Source of the DNA: DASQUK01 sp046723645
GTDB taxonomy: Bacteria > Actinomycetota > Acidimicrobiia > Acidimicrobiales > VFJN01
Reading direction: 5' to 3'
DNA length: 42,045 bases
NCBI GenBank assembly: GCA_046723645.1
Contig: JBKOUY010000110.1
Location: 1 to 42,045, forward strand
The notes under the pieces are model-generated. The model made no database searches and was not told the DNA's origin. It saw nothing but the letters and a program-made list of their open reading frames with translations. Every line of letters begins with the position of its first letter. Position 1 is the stretch's first letter. Made by a program: the position numbers and the translations under genes. This document shows, one piece after another, positions 1-7,932 of this stretch.

Positions 1-591
1 CCCGGTGGTGTGGCCACCAGCGCGGTCGTCTCCCAAGGCTGCAGGCCCATCGGCGATCCGATGATCGTCACCCGGGCCGAGGGCAACCTCGTGATGGAGA
101 TCGCCGGGAGGGCTGCGCTCGACCGGCTCGACGACCTGGTCCACGCCGCCGATGACGAGGAACGGGCGCTGCTCGCCTCAGGGCTCCAGATCGGCATCGC
201 CATCGACGAGCACCGAGCCACCTTCGAGCGCGGCGACTTCCTCATCCGTGGCGTGGTGGGCGCCGACCGGCGCCGCCGCGCCCTGGCCGTCGGCGATCAG
301 GTCGACGTGGGGACCACGGTCCAGTTCCAGGTGCGCGACGCCGTCGCCGCCGACGAGGACCTGCGCGCGATGCTCGCCGACGCCACGGGCGACGCCGCCC
401 TCGTCTTCACCTGCAACGGCCGTGGGCAGCGCCTCTTCGGGGAGCCCAACCACGACGCCCGGGTCGTGCACGAGACGCTGGGAGCGCCGGCGCTGGCCGG
501 GATGTTCTGCGCGGGCGAGATCGGGCCCGTGCGCGGGCGGAGCTTCGTGCACGGATTCACGGCCAGCGTCCTGGTCTTCAGCGACGTCTGA
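1..591 (+). CDS. FIST C-terminal domain protein (5' end outside window)
   Basis: The frame is open from base 1, so this is the last 196 codons of a longer gene. The visible part reads as a FIST_C domain. It opens with a GCRPIGDP segment, has the VMEIAGRAALDRLDDL stretch in the middle, and ends with CNGRG, FGEPNHDA and the Cys-Gly segment FCAGEIGPV followed by HGFTASVLVF. FIST domains occur in bacterial sensory proteins and are thought to bind small ligands in the cytoplasm; the ligand here cannot be read. It lies 65 bp upstream of the transketolase gene, which has its own promoter-like box, so the two need not be co-transcribed. Confidence 0.75.
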   Translation, partial: PGGVATSAVVSQGCRPIGDPMIVTRAEGNLVMEIAGRAALDRLDDLVHAADDEERALLASGLQIGIAIDEHRATFERGDFLIRGVVGADRRRRALAVGDQVDVGTTVQFQVRDAVAADEDLRAMLADATGDAALVFTCNGRGQRLFGEPNHDARVVHETLGAPALAGMFCAGEIGPVRGRSFVHGFTASVLVFSDV

Positions 592-641
592 GCAGGGAAG
601 AAGTCGCGCGGGAACCCAACCGAACCGTCCGACCTGCCCAC

Positions 642-647
642 TAGGGT
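642..647 (+). promoter_or_regulatory. -10 box of the tkt-tal-pgl operon
   Basis: TAGGGT fits the actinobacterial TAnnnT -10 consensus and lies 9 nt before the tkt ATG. This leaves almost no leader. No clear -35 element was seen. Confidence 0.45.
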
Positions 648-656
648 GGAACGAAG

Positions 657-2705
657 ATGTCTGTTGACCCCGCCCTCGAGCAGCGTGCCATCAACGTCAT
701 CCGGGGCCTGGCCATGGACGCACCCCAGGCCGCCAACAGCGGGCACCCCGGCACCGCCATGGCGCTGGCCCCCCTGGCGCACATCCTGTGGACCCGCATC
801 CTGCGCTACGACGCCGAGGCGCCCGAGTGGCCCGACCGCGACCGGTTCGTCCTGTCCGCGGGGCACGCGTCGATCCTGCTGTACTCGATGCTCCACCTCA
901 CCGGCTACGGGCTGACGCTCGACGATCTCAAGGCCTTTCGCCAGTGGGGGTCGCAGACGCCCGGCCACCCCGAGGTGCACCACACGGGCGGCGTCGAGCT
1001 CACCACGGGACCACTCGGGCAGGGATTCGCCAACGCCGTGGGCTTCGGCGTCGCCGAGCGCTGGCTGCGTTCCCGGTTCGGCCCCGACGTCTGCAACCAC
1101 CGGACGTACGTGATCTGCAGTGACGGCGACCTCATGGAGGGCATCAGCCACGAGGCGGGGTCGCTGGCCGGGCACCTGGGCCTGGGGCGGCTGATCTACG
1201 TCTACGACGACAACCACATCACCATCGACGGCGCGACCGAGCTGGCGTACTCCGACGACGTGGCCGGCCGCTTCGAGAGCTACGGCTGGCACGTCGAATC
1301 GCTCGGCGAGGTTGCCAACGACACCGAGACGCTGGACGCGGCGCTGCGCCGGGCCGCCGACGTCGAGGACGCACCCTCGATGCTCATCCTGCGCAGCCAC
1401 ATCGGCTGGCCCTCGCCCAACTTCACCGACACCGCCGACGCCCACGGCAATCCCCTCGGCGAGGACGAGGTCGCCGCAACGAAGCGCATCCTGGACCTGC
1501 CGGCCGACCAGTCGTTCTGGGTGCCGGACGACGTCCTGGAGCTGTACCGGGCGGCCGGCCGCCGCGGGCGCGACGAACGGGAGGCGTGGGAGAAGCGCGT
1601 CGCGGCCCTCGACCCCCGCGAGCGCGAGTTCTACGAGGCGTGCCTGGCGCGGCGCGGCCTGCCGGGCTGGGACGAGGCGCTGCCGAGCTGGCAGCCGGGC
1701 GAGAACGTTGCCACCCGCAAGGCCAGCGGCGCCTGCTTCCAGGCCTTGGCCGACCTGGTGCCGGGCCTCATCGGCGGCGGCGCCGACCTCACCGGGAACA
1801 CGGGCACGGTCCTGAAGGACCACGGGGTCCAGACGGCCGACGACCCCGCTGGCCGCCAGATCCACTTCGGCGTGCGGGAGCATGGCATGGCCGGCGTGAT
1901 GAACGGGATGGCCGCGCACGGCGGCGTCATCCCGGTCGGCGGGACCTTCTTCGTGTTCAGCGACTACATGCGGCCGGCCGTCCGGCTGGCTGCGATGTCG
2001 GGCTACAAGGACATCTTCAGCTTCACCCACGACTCCGTCGGCCTCGGCGAGGACGGACCCACGCACCAGCCCGTCGAGCACCTGGCGTCGTTGCGGGCCA
2101 TGCCCGGCATGTGCCTGATCCGCCCGGCGGACGCCAATGAGACCGCGAGCGCCTGGAGGATCGCAGTTGGGTCCCAGGGCCCGACGGCACTCGTCCTGAC
2201 ACGCCAGGGCATCCCCGTGCTCGAGGGGACCGCCGGCGCCCCCGTCGAGCGTGGTGCCTACGTGCTGGTCGATCCCGATGGTGACAGCGACGCCGACCTG
2301 GTCCTCATCGGCACGGGCAGCGAGGTGGCCGTCTGCGTCGAGGCCGCGGCCCAGCTGCGTGAGTCCGGCGTCCGCACGCGGGTGGTGTCGATGCCGTCGT
2401 GGGACCTCTTCTCGGCCCAACCGGACGCGTACCAGGACTCGGTCCTGCCCCCCGAGGTGCCCACGCTGGCAGTCGAGGCGGGCGCCAGCCTGGGCTGGGA
2501 CCGTTGGGCCGACGACAGCGTCACGCTCGACCGCTTCGGCGCCTCCGCCCCGGGCGAGGTGGCCTTGACGAACCTCGGCTTCAACCCCGGCAACGTGGCG
2601 GAATGCGCGCGCCAGCTGATCCACGACCTGCGGGAGGACCTGGGAGCGGCGGCCGACGGGCCCGCGCCCGCCCCCAGCAGCACCGAGACCGGAGACCAAC
2701 CATGA
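657..2705 (+). CDS. tkt: Transketolase
   Basis: Transketolase transfers two-carbon ketol units between sugar phosphates in the non-oxidative pentose phosphate pathway, using thiamine diphosphate. The 682-residue product has normal length. The substrate-binding segment NSGHPGTAMALAPLAH lies near residue 25. The ThDP/Mg motif begins SDGDLMEGISHEA and ends with the YDDNHITIDG segment. The pyrimidine-domain sequence FGVREHGMAGVMNGMAAHGG and the FTHDSVGLGEDGPTHQP loop follow. The ATG at 657 sits 9 nt after a -10-like box and has no good Shine-Dalgarno sequence. The stop overlaps the tal start by 4 bp (ATGA), so the two genes are probably translationally coupled. Confidence 0.97.
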   Translation: MSVDPALEQRAINVIRGLAMDAPQAANSGHPGTAMALAPLAHILWTRILRYDAEAPEWPDRDRFVLSAGHASILLYSMLHLTGYGLTLDDLKAFRQWGSQTPGHPEVHHTGGVELTTGPLGQGFANAVGFGVAERWLRSRFGPDVCNHRTYVICSDGDLMEGISHEAGSLAGHLGLGRLIYVYDDNHITIDGATELAYSDDVAGRFESYGWHVESLGEVANDTETLDAALRRAADVEDAPSMLILRSHIGWPSPNFTDTADAHGNPLGEDEVAATKRILDLPADQSFWVPDDVLELYRAAGRRGRDEREAWEKRVAALDPREREFYEACLARRGLPGWDEALPSWQPGENVATRKASGACFQALADLVPGLIGGGADLTGNTGTVLKDHGVQTADDPAGRQIHFGVREHGMAGVMNGMAAHGGVIPVGGTFFVFSDYMRPAVRLAAMSGYKDIFSFTHDSVGLGEDGPTHQPVEHLASLRAMPGMCLIRPADANETASAWRIAVGSQGPTALVLTRQGIPVLEGTAGAPVERGAYVLVDPDGDSDADLVLIGTGSEVAVCVEAAAQLRESGVRTRVVSMPSWDLFSAQPDAYQDSVLPPEVPTLAVEAGASLGWDRWADDSVTLDRFGASAPGEVALTNLGFNPGNVAECARQLIHDLREDLGAAADGPAPAPSSTETGDQP

Positions 2706-3805
2706 CTCGCCTTCAAGACCTGTATTACGAACAGGGCCAGAGCCCCTGGCTCGACAACCTGCGGCGCGGCTGGATCACGGGCGGCGAGCTGGCCCGGTGG
2801 GTCGAGCGCGGCGTGCGGGGCATCACCTCCAACCCGACCATCTTCCAGAAGGCGATCTCGTCCTCGGACGAGTACGACGCGCAGTTCGGGGAGCTGATCC
2901 AAGGCGGGCAGGCGGTCGATGCCGCCTACTGGACGATGGTGACCGACGACATCGAGCACGCCCTCCGCATCCTGCGGCCCGTCCACGACGAGAGCGCAGG
3001 CGTCGACGGTTTCGTGTCGATCGAGGTGGCACCGGACCTGGCGCGCGACTGCGACGGCACGGTGGCGTCGGCACGCGAGCTGCACGACCGGATCGCCGAG
3101 CCGAACCTCTACGTGAAGGTGCCGGCGACCGCGGAGGGCGTCGAGGCGATCCGCACCCTCGTCGGCGAGGGCCGGAACATCAACGTCACCCTCATCTTCG
3201 GGCTCGACCGCTACCACGACGTGATGGAGGCCTACATCTCGGGGCTGGAGGCCTATGACGGCGACCTGTCCCGCGTCACGAGCGTCGCCTCGTTCTTCGT
3301 GAGCCGGGTGGACACCGAGGTCGACCGCCGGCTGGAGGACATCGGCACCGATGCTGCGCTGGCACTGCGCGGCAAGGCCGCGGTCGCCCAGGCCCAGCTT
3401 GCGTACCAGCGGTTCTTGGAGACGTTCCGGGGGCCGCGCTGGGAGGCGCTGGCGGACCGCGGCGCGAGGGTCCAGAGGCCGCTGTGGGCGTCGACGTCCA
3501 CGAAGAACCCGGCGTATCAGGACACGATGTACGTCGACACGCTCGTCGGGCCGGACAGCGTCAACACGATGCCGGAGGCGACGCTCGAGGCGTTCGAGGA
3601 CCATGGCACGCTGGCACGCACCGTCGATGCCGATGCCGCCGCAGCGCAGCGGACGCTCGATGCGATCGAGGAGGCCGGCGTGGACCTCGACGACGTGAGC
3701 CGCGTGCTCGAGGACCAGGGCGTGGCTACCTTCGCGAAGAGCTTTGACGAGCTGATCAGCGCGCTCGAGGCCAAGGCGGAGTCGGGGCCGGGCGGCTCGG
3801 CCTAG
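2702..3805 (+). CDS. tal: Transaldolase
   Basis: This 367-residue protein moves dihydroxyacetone units from sedoheptulose 7-phosphate to glyceraldehyde 3-phosphate. It has the long-type actinobacterial transaldolase sequence. Features are the N-terminal GITSNPTIFQKAI motif, the Schiff-base lysine in NLYVKVPAT, the segment GRNINVTLIFGLDRY, and the phosphate-binding WASTSTKNPAY and FVSRVDTEVD segments. The open frame extends upstream into tkt, but the ATG at 2702 overlaps the tkt stop as ATGA and begins the family's normal N-terminus (MTRLQDLYYEQGQSPWLD). It is followed after 45 bp by pgl. Confidence 0.97.
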   Translation: MTRLQDLYYEQGQSPWLDNLRRGWITGGELARWVERGVRGITSNPTIFQKAISSSDEYDAQFGELIQGGQAVDAAYWTMVTDDIEHALRILRPVHDESAGVDGFVSIEVAPDLARDCDGTVASARELHDRIAEPNLYVKVPATAEGVEAIRTLVGEGRNINVTLIFGLDRYHDVMEAYISGLEAYDGDLSRVTSVASFFVSRVDTEVDRRLEDIGTDAALALRGKAAVAQAQLAYQRFLETFRGPRWEALADRGARVQRPLWASTSTKNPAYQDTMYVDTLVGPDSVNTMPEATLEAFEDHGTLARTVDADAAAAQRTLDAIEEAGVDLDDVSRVLEDQGVATFAKSFDELISALEAKAESGPGGSA

Positions 3806-3850
3806 GAACCGGCGACGACGATCGACGTCGCAGCATCGCGGGGAGAGAAC

Positions 3851-4525
3851 GTGCACGGTGAGCTGGTGGTGGTCGACGACGTGCCCGGCGAGTTCGCCGA
3901 GCGCGTGATCGAGGCGTTCCACAGCCGGCCCAACGACGGGTTCTCGTTCGTGGTGTCCGGCGGCGACCTGGCGCGGCGTTGCTACGAGGGCCTGGCCGAG
4001 GATGCCGGCAACCAGATCGACTGGTGGAAGGTCGACGTCTACTGGGGCGACGAGCGCTGCGTGGCCCTCGACGACGAGAACTCCAACTACCGGCTGGTCA
4101 GGGAGGCCCTGCTCGAGCGCGTGGGGGCGGTCAACGCCAACTACCCGATGCGCTGCGACCAGGGCCCCGACCCCTACCAGCTGCGGCTCGGCGAGCTCGG
4201 ACGCCTCGACCTGGTGCATCTGGGCATGGGCCCCGACGGTCACACGGCGTCGCTCTTCCCCGGGTCGCGCGCCCTCGACGCCGACCCCGGACGGTTGGTG
4301 GTCATGAACGAGGACCCGAACGGCCGCAACCAGTTCCCGCGGATGACCCTCACCCTCGCCGGCATCGCGCGGGCGAGGCTCGTGCTCGTGACGGTCGCCG
4401 GGGACGACAAGCGCGAGACGTTGGCGCGCGTGGCTGCCGGCGACGAGACGCTGCCGGCGACCCACGTGCGCGCCGATCACGTGCTGTGGATCGTCGACCC
4501 CGCGGCCGCCGGCGACCTCGCGTAG
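3851..4525 (+). CDS. pgl: 6-phosphogluconolactonase
   Basis: This 224-residue protein is the DevB/SOL-type lactonase that hydrolyses 6-phosphogluconolactone in the oxidative pentose phosphate branch. The key motifs are the phosphosugar-isomerase-like SGGDLAR loop near residue 37, the strand-turn VDVYWGDERCVALDDENSNY, and the LGMGPDGHTASLFPG signature with the catalytic Asp-Gly-His. The GTG start at 3851 has a GGGAGAG ribosome-binding site just upstream. The gene follows tal directly. In many actinobacteria zwf and opcA lie between tal and pgl; here they do not, so glucose-6-phosphate dehydrogenase would have to be encoded elsewhere. Confidence 0.95.
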   Translation: MHGELVVVDDVPGEFAERVIEAFHSRPNDGFSFVVSGGDLARRCYEGLAEDAGNQIDWWKVDVYWGDERCVALDDENSNYRLVREALLERVGAVNANYPMRCDQGPDPYQLRLGELGRLDLVHLGMGPDGHTASLFPGSRALDADPGRLVVMNEDPNGRNQFPRMTLTLAGIARARLVLVTVAGDDKRETLARVAAGDETLPATHVRADHVLWIVDPAAAGDLA

Positions 4526-4543
4526 TGGGCCCTCGCGCCCACT
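4524..4543 (+). terminator. Hairpin at the end of pgl
   Basis: AGTGGGC and GCCCACT form a perfect 7-bp stem with a 6-nt loop. It starts inside the pgl TAG stop. There is no T-tract, as is common for actinobacterial hairpin terminators. It probably ends the tkt-tal-pgl transcript. Confidence 0.5.
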
Positions 4544-4660
4544 GAGGGCGGGGATCCGTCGGACCCGGCCGGCCGTGGTGGCGGGCGGTTTCATCCCTCG
4601 GGGGTGATACCAACGCCCGCTCGAACCCCTAGCGTCGTGTCCACAGGCCAAGGAGGCGAG

Positions 4661-5449
4661 ATGGCAGCTCCCACCAAGAAGCGGATCGTCGAACTGGACG
4701 ACGACGACCTGCGTCAGCTCGTCGAAGTGGTGAAGGGATCGGACAGCGTCGAGCTCAAGCTGACGGTGCCAGAGGAGCACCACCGCTCGACCATCACCGG
4801 CCTGGGCATGGACCCGCTGCAGGCGCAGATCCGCCAGGTGTACTTCTTCGACACGCCCGACCTGGCACTCAACCGGCAGGGCGTGGTCGTGCGCGCCCGC
4901 CGGGTCCAGGGCCGTGGCGACGACACCGTGGTCAAGCTTCGGCCCGTCGTCCCCGACCAGTTGTCGGAGGCGTTCCGGCGGGCGCCCGGCATGGTCGTCG
5001 AGGTCGACGCGATGCCCGGCGGATGGGTGTGCTCGGCGTCGTACAAGGGCAGCCTCGGCACGACCGACGTCGTGAGGGTGGCGGGCGGGGAGCGGCCGAT
5101 CCGCAAGCTGTTCTCCAAGGGACAGCGGGCCTTCTACGAGTCGCACGTCACGGACGACATCGCGCTCGACGACCTCTCCATCCTCGGGCCGATCTTCGTG
5201 CTCAAGCTCAACTTCCGCCCCGAGGGCTACGACCGCAAGATGGTGGCCGAGGCGTGGCTGTATCCCGATGGGTCCCGCATCCTCGAGCTGTCGACCAAGT
5301 GCCCTCCCACCGACATGCTGAACGTGGCCGTCGCGTCGAGGGTGTTTCTCAGCGAGCGAGGGGTCGACCTCAGCGGCGAGCAGCAGACCAAGACCCGCAC
5401 CGCCCTCGAGTACTTCGCGCAGCACGTGGAGGAACCCGCCAAGACCTGA
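4661..5449 (+). CDS. CYTH-like domain protein
   Basis: The 262-residue product resembles the CYTH/triphosphate tunnel fold, whose members bind or hydrolyse organic or inorganic polyphosphates. Visible marks are a first strand SVELKLTVP near residue 25, where the usual ExExK motif reads SxExK, then YFFDTPDLALNRQGVVVRAR, the basic strand VVKLRPV, and a late FVLKLNFRP strand. Replacement of the first Glu of ExExK suggests altered metal binding or loss of catalysis. The ATG at 4661 is preceded at good distance by AAGGAGG, which decides the start over a longer upstream frame. The gene stands alone between pgl and an AraC-type regulator. Its substrate is unknown. Confidence 0.7.
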   Translation: MAAPTKKRIVELDDDDLRQLVEVVKGSDSVELKLTVPEEHHRSTITGLGMDPLQAQIRQVYFFDTPDLALNRQGVVVRARRVQGRGDDTVVKLRPVVPDQLSEAFRRAPGMVVEVDAMPGGWVCSASYKGSLGTTDVVRVAGGERPIRKLFSKGQRAFYESHVTDDIALDDLSILGPIFVLKLNFRPEGYDRKMVAEAWLYPDGSRILELSTKCPPTDMLNVAVASRVFLSERGVDLSGEQQTKTRTALEYFAQHVEEPAKT

Positions 5450-5457
5450 CCTCTGGG

Positions 5458-5463
5458 CATACT
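5458..5463 (+). promoter_or_regulatory. -10 box of the AraC-type gene
   Basis: CATACT lies 7 nt before the GTG start at 5471, consistent with a leaderless transcript. It matches the TAnnnT consensus except at the first base. Confidence 0.4.
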
Positions 5464-5470
5464 GGCTTGC

Positions 5471-6256
5471 GTGCCGAGGCCAGCGTCGAGCTACCGGGAG
5501 CTTCCGCCACCCCCGGCCCTGGCGCCGTACGTGTCCTGCCTGTGGGTCCACTCGATCAGTGGCGGCGACGGCGCCTACGAGCACCCGGTGCTCCCCGATG
5601 CCTGCGCCGACATCGTCTCGATCGACGGTGACTTGGCCCTGGCCGGGCCGGCGACGCAGGCCGTGACCGAGCGCTTGACGCCGGGGTCCGTGGTCGCCGG
5701 CGTTCGCTTCCGGACCGGGGCGGCGCCGCCGCTGCTCGGCGTCGGCGCCGCCGAGCTTCGCGACCAGGAGGTCCCGATGGGAGACCTCTGGGGCCGCGCC
5801 GGCACCACGGTTGCCGAGCGGTGTGCGGACGCGGCCACCGCCCCCGGCGGATCGGCCCGCCTCGCGGTGCTCGTGGACGCCCTGCTCCGGCGGCTCGATG
5901 ATGCCCCCGCCCCCGATCCCGTAGCGACCCTGGCCGCGTCCGACCTGGCCGACCGCCCCGCCACGGCGGTGGCCGACCTAGCCCGCCGGTTCGACCTGAG
6001 CGAGCGGCAGCTGCGGCGGCGCGTCGAGGCCGCCGTGGGCTATTCGCCCCGGACACTGGCACGCATCCTCCGGTTCCAGACGTTCCTGGGCGCGGCGCGC
6101 TCGCCCCACCCTGGTGGTCGCGACCTCGCCCGCCTGGCCGCCGAGACGGGCTACGCCGACCAGGCCCACCTCACCCGCGACAGCCGGCGGCTCACCGGGC
6201 TGCCCCCGGCCGCGTTGCTGGACTGGGAGGCGAGGCGCGCCGCTCCCGCGGCCTGA
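5471..6256 (+). CDS. AraC-family transcriptional regulator
   Basis: This is a 261-residue DNA-binding protein. The N-terminal 130 residues (YRELPPPPALAPYVSCLW, then VLPDACADIVSIDGDLALAGP) match the domain often found before AraC helix-turn-helix units in actinobacteria (DUF6597-like). The C-terminal part contains the two HTH elements, with VADLARRFDLSERQLRRRVEAAVG and then LARLAAETGYADQAHLTRDSRRLTG, the classic AraC signature. The GTG start lies 7 nt after a -10-like box. No operator or ligand can be read. The next gene, a cyclase, has its own -10 box 20 bp after this stop, so the targets are uncertain. Confidence 0.88.
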   Translation: MPRPASSYRELPPPPALAPYVSCLWVHSISGGDGAYEHPVLPDACADIVSIDGDLALAGPATQAVTERLTPGSVVAGVRFRTGAAPPLLGVGAAELRDQEVPMGDLWGRAGTTVAERCADAATAPGGSARLAVLVDALLRRLDDAPAPDPVATLAASDLADRPATAVADLARRFDLSERQLRRRVEAAVGYSPRTLARILRFQTFLGAARSPHPGGRDLARLAAETGYADQAHLTRDSRRLTGLPPAALLDWEARRAAPAA

Positions 6257-6276
6257 ACGAAATCGCGCGGCCCACG

Positions 6277-6282
6277 TAGCCT
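6277..6282 (+). promoter_or_regulatory. -10 box of the cyclase gene
   Basis: TAGCCT matches TAnnnT and ends 6 nt before the GTG start at 6289, implying a leaderless mRNA. Confidence 0.45.
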
Positions 6283-6288
6283 GAAGCG

Positions 6289-7800
6289 GTGGGGTCCCTC
6301 CGTGTCGTAGCCGAGGAGGTTCGGCGCAGCGTGCGCCGGCGGCTGCTGTTCGCCAACGTGGCGGGTGGCATCGCGGTCATCACCTTCGTGCTGCTGGCCT
6401 CCGGCGAGGAGCTGGCGCCCGACCTGCCCTTGGCGCTGACCCTCGGGGCACCCTTCGTTCCCGCGGCGCTGCTGCTCCCGCCCGCGTACCTGTGGGGCCA
6501 CCGGGCGTTCAGCCGGGCCATCGCCTGGGCGGAGGAGGAGCGGGACCCGACCATGGCCGAGCGCTACGACATGCTGCGGGAGCCATGGCGCCAGGCGCTG
6601 CGCCCCCTCGTTTTCTGGGTGCTCGCCGCCGCGATCTACGGCGCCCTCTCGGCGCTGTTCGGCGCCGACGCCCAGACGGTGATCCGCGTGATCGACGGCA
6701 CGCTGATCGGCGGCGTCACCACCTGCGCCATCGCATACCTCATGCTCGAGCGGTCCTTTCGCCCGCTGTTCGCCTACGTGCTCGATGGCCTGCCGGAGGC
6801 TCGGCCCACGACCCCGGGTGTGCGGCTTCGGCTCATGCTCGCGTGGGCGGTCGGGTCCGGCGTGCCGCTGCTGGCGATCGCCGCGGTGTCGTTCCTGGAC
6901 GGCACGGACATCCCCTCGTATGCCCTGAGTGCGCTCGCCCTCATCGGGATCTTCGCCGGGCTCCTGGCCACGATCTCGTCCGCGGGGACCGTCGCCGAGC
7001 CGCTCGACGCCCTGAGGGGGGCGCTGCGGCGGGTCCGGGACGGGAACCTGGACGTGAGCCTGGCCGTCGACGACGGCGGCGAGGTCGGCGACGTCCAGTC
7101 GGGCTTCAACGAGATGGTTGCGGGGCTGCGGGAGCGACGCGCCATCCAGGACCTGTTCGGCCGGCACGTGGGGACCGAGGTGGCGCGCCGGGCGCTGGAG
7201 CGCGGCACCGGGCTCAGCGGCGAGCAGGCCGATGCCAGCGCGGTGTTCGCCGACCTCATCGGGTCCACCGCGATGGCCGAGGTGCTCCCACCGACGGAGG
7301 TCGTCGACACGCTCAACGACTTCTTCGACGTGGTCGTCCGGACGGTGGACGCCCAGGGCGGCTGGGTCAACAAGTTCGAGGGCGACGGAGCGCTGTGCAT
7401 CTTCGGGGTGCCCGCCACCCGGCCCGACCACGCGGATCGGGCGCTGCGCGCCGCACGGCTGCTGGCTCTCGCCTTGGCCGAGCTGGCCGAACGGCACCCG
7501 GGGCTGGAGGCGGGCATCGGGGTGTCCTCGGGACGCGTGGTCGCGGGCAACGTGGGGACCGAGGCCCGCTACGAGTACACGGTGATCGGGCCGGCGGTGA
7601 ACGAGGCGGCCCGCCTGACCGAGATCGCCAAGGGCCGCGCCGTGAAGGTGCTGGCGTCGGCCGAGGCCGTGCGCCGCGCCGGGGCCGAGGCGTCGCACTG
7701 GCGGGACGTCGGCACGGTCGCGTTGCGCGGTCGCACGACCCGGACGCCGATCTGCGAGCCCTTGGCCGAGCGGACCGTCACCGCAGACCTGAGGCAATAG
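6289..7800 (+). CDS. Membrane class III adenylate/guanylate cyclase with HAMP domain
   Basis: The 503-residue protein has about six hydrophobic membrane segments in residues 20-240. A HAMP linker follows (SSAGTVAEPLDALRGALRRV onward), then a class III cyclase domain (about 310-495). The first metal Asp is in VFADLIGSTAMAE, the second in FEGDGALCIFG, and the substrate-base Lys is in NKFEGDG. The transition-state Asn and Arg are in VNEAARL. The usual base-recognising Asp of VIGDAVN is replaced by Pro (VIGPAVN), so ATP specificity is uncertain. The architecture matches the mycobacterial six-TM/HAMP cyclase group. It would make a cyclic nucleotide at the inner membrane face. Confidence 0.88.
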   Translation: MGSLRVVAEEVRRSVRRRLLFANVAGGIAVITFVLLASGEELAPDLPLALTLGAPFVPAALLLPPAYLWGHRAFSRAIAWAEEERDPTMAERYDMLREPWRQALRPLVFWVLAAAIYGALSALFGADAQTVIRVIDGTLIGGVTTCAIAYLMLERSFRPLFAYVLDGLPEARPTTPGVRLRLMLAWAVGSGVPLLAIAAVSFLDGTDIPSYALSALALIGIFAGLLATISSAGTVAEPLDALRGALRRVRDGNLDVSLAVDDGGEVGDVQSGFNEMVAGLRERRAIQDLFGRHVGTEVARRALERGTGLSGEQADASAVFADLIGSTAMAEVLPPTEVVDTLNDFFDVVVRTVDAQGGWVNKFEGDGALCIFGVPATRPDHADRALRAARLLALALAELAERHPGLEAGIGVSSGRVVAGNVGTEARYEYTVIGPAVNEAARLTEIAKGRAVKVLASAEAVRRAGAEASHWRDVGTVALRGRTTRTPICEPLAERTVTADLRQ

Positions 7801-7818
7801 CGATCGGTTCGCCGAGCC

Positions 7819-7888
7819 CGAGGCATGAGCGGACGGACACCGTCAGCCAATGCCTCGCGCTGCTCTCGGCGTTCGGCATTGCCTCGCG
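7819..7888 (+). repeat. Inverted and direct repeats upstream of fbiC
   Basis: CGAGGCAT (7819-7826) and ATGCCTCG (7850-7857) form an 8-bp inverted repeat. TGCCTCGCG occurs twice in direct orientation (7851-7859 and 7880-7888). They lie 30-100 bp upstream of the fbiC -10 box, where an activator or repressor could bind. Confidence 0.4.
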
Positions 7889-7918
7889 ACGGAGTCCGCC
7901 ATCGGGGGTGCCCGCCGA

Positions 7919-7924
7919 TAGTGT
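7919..7924 (+). promoter_or_regulatory. -10 box of fbiC
   Basis: TAGTGT matches TAnnnT and ends 8 nt before the chosen ATG at 7933. This supports that start over the longer open frame. Confidence 0.45.
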
Positions 7925-7932
7925 GCCCGCGC

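Noticed and set aside
297..2699. Long minus-strand ORF of 800 codons opposite transketolase
   Set aside because: Antisense shadow in high-GC DNA. The plus strand encodes a full transketolase, and the minus translation has no recognisable motifs.
2258..5584. Minus-strand ORF of 1108 codons
   Set aside because: It lies opposite tkt, tal, pgl and the CYTH-like gene. Its composition is the low-complexity R/G/V/H-rich pattern of shadow frames.
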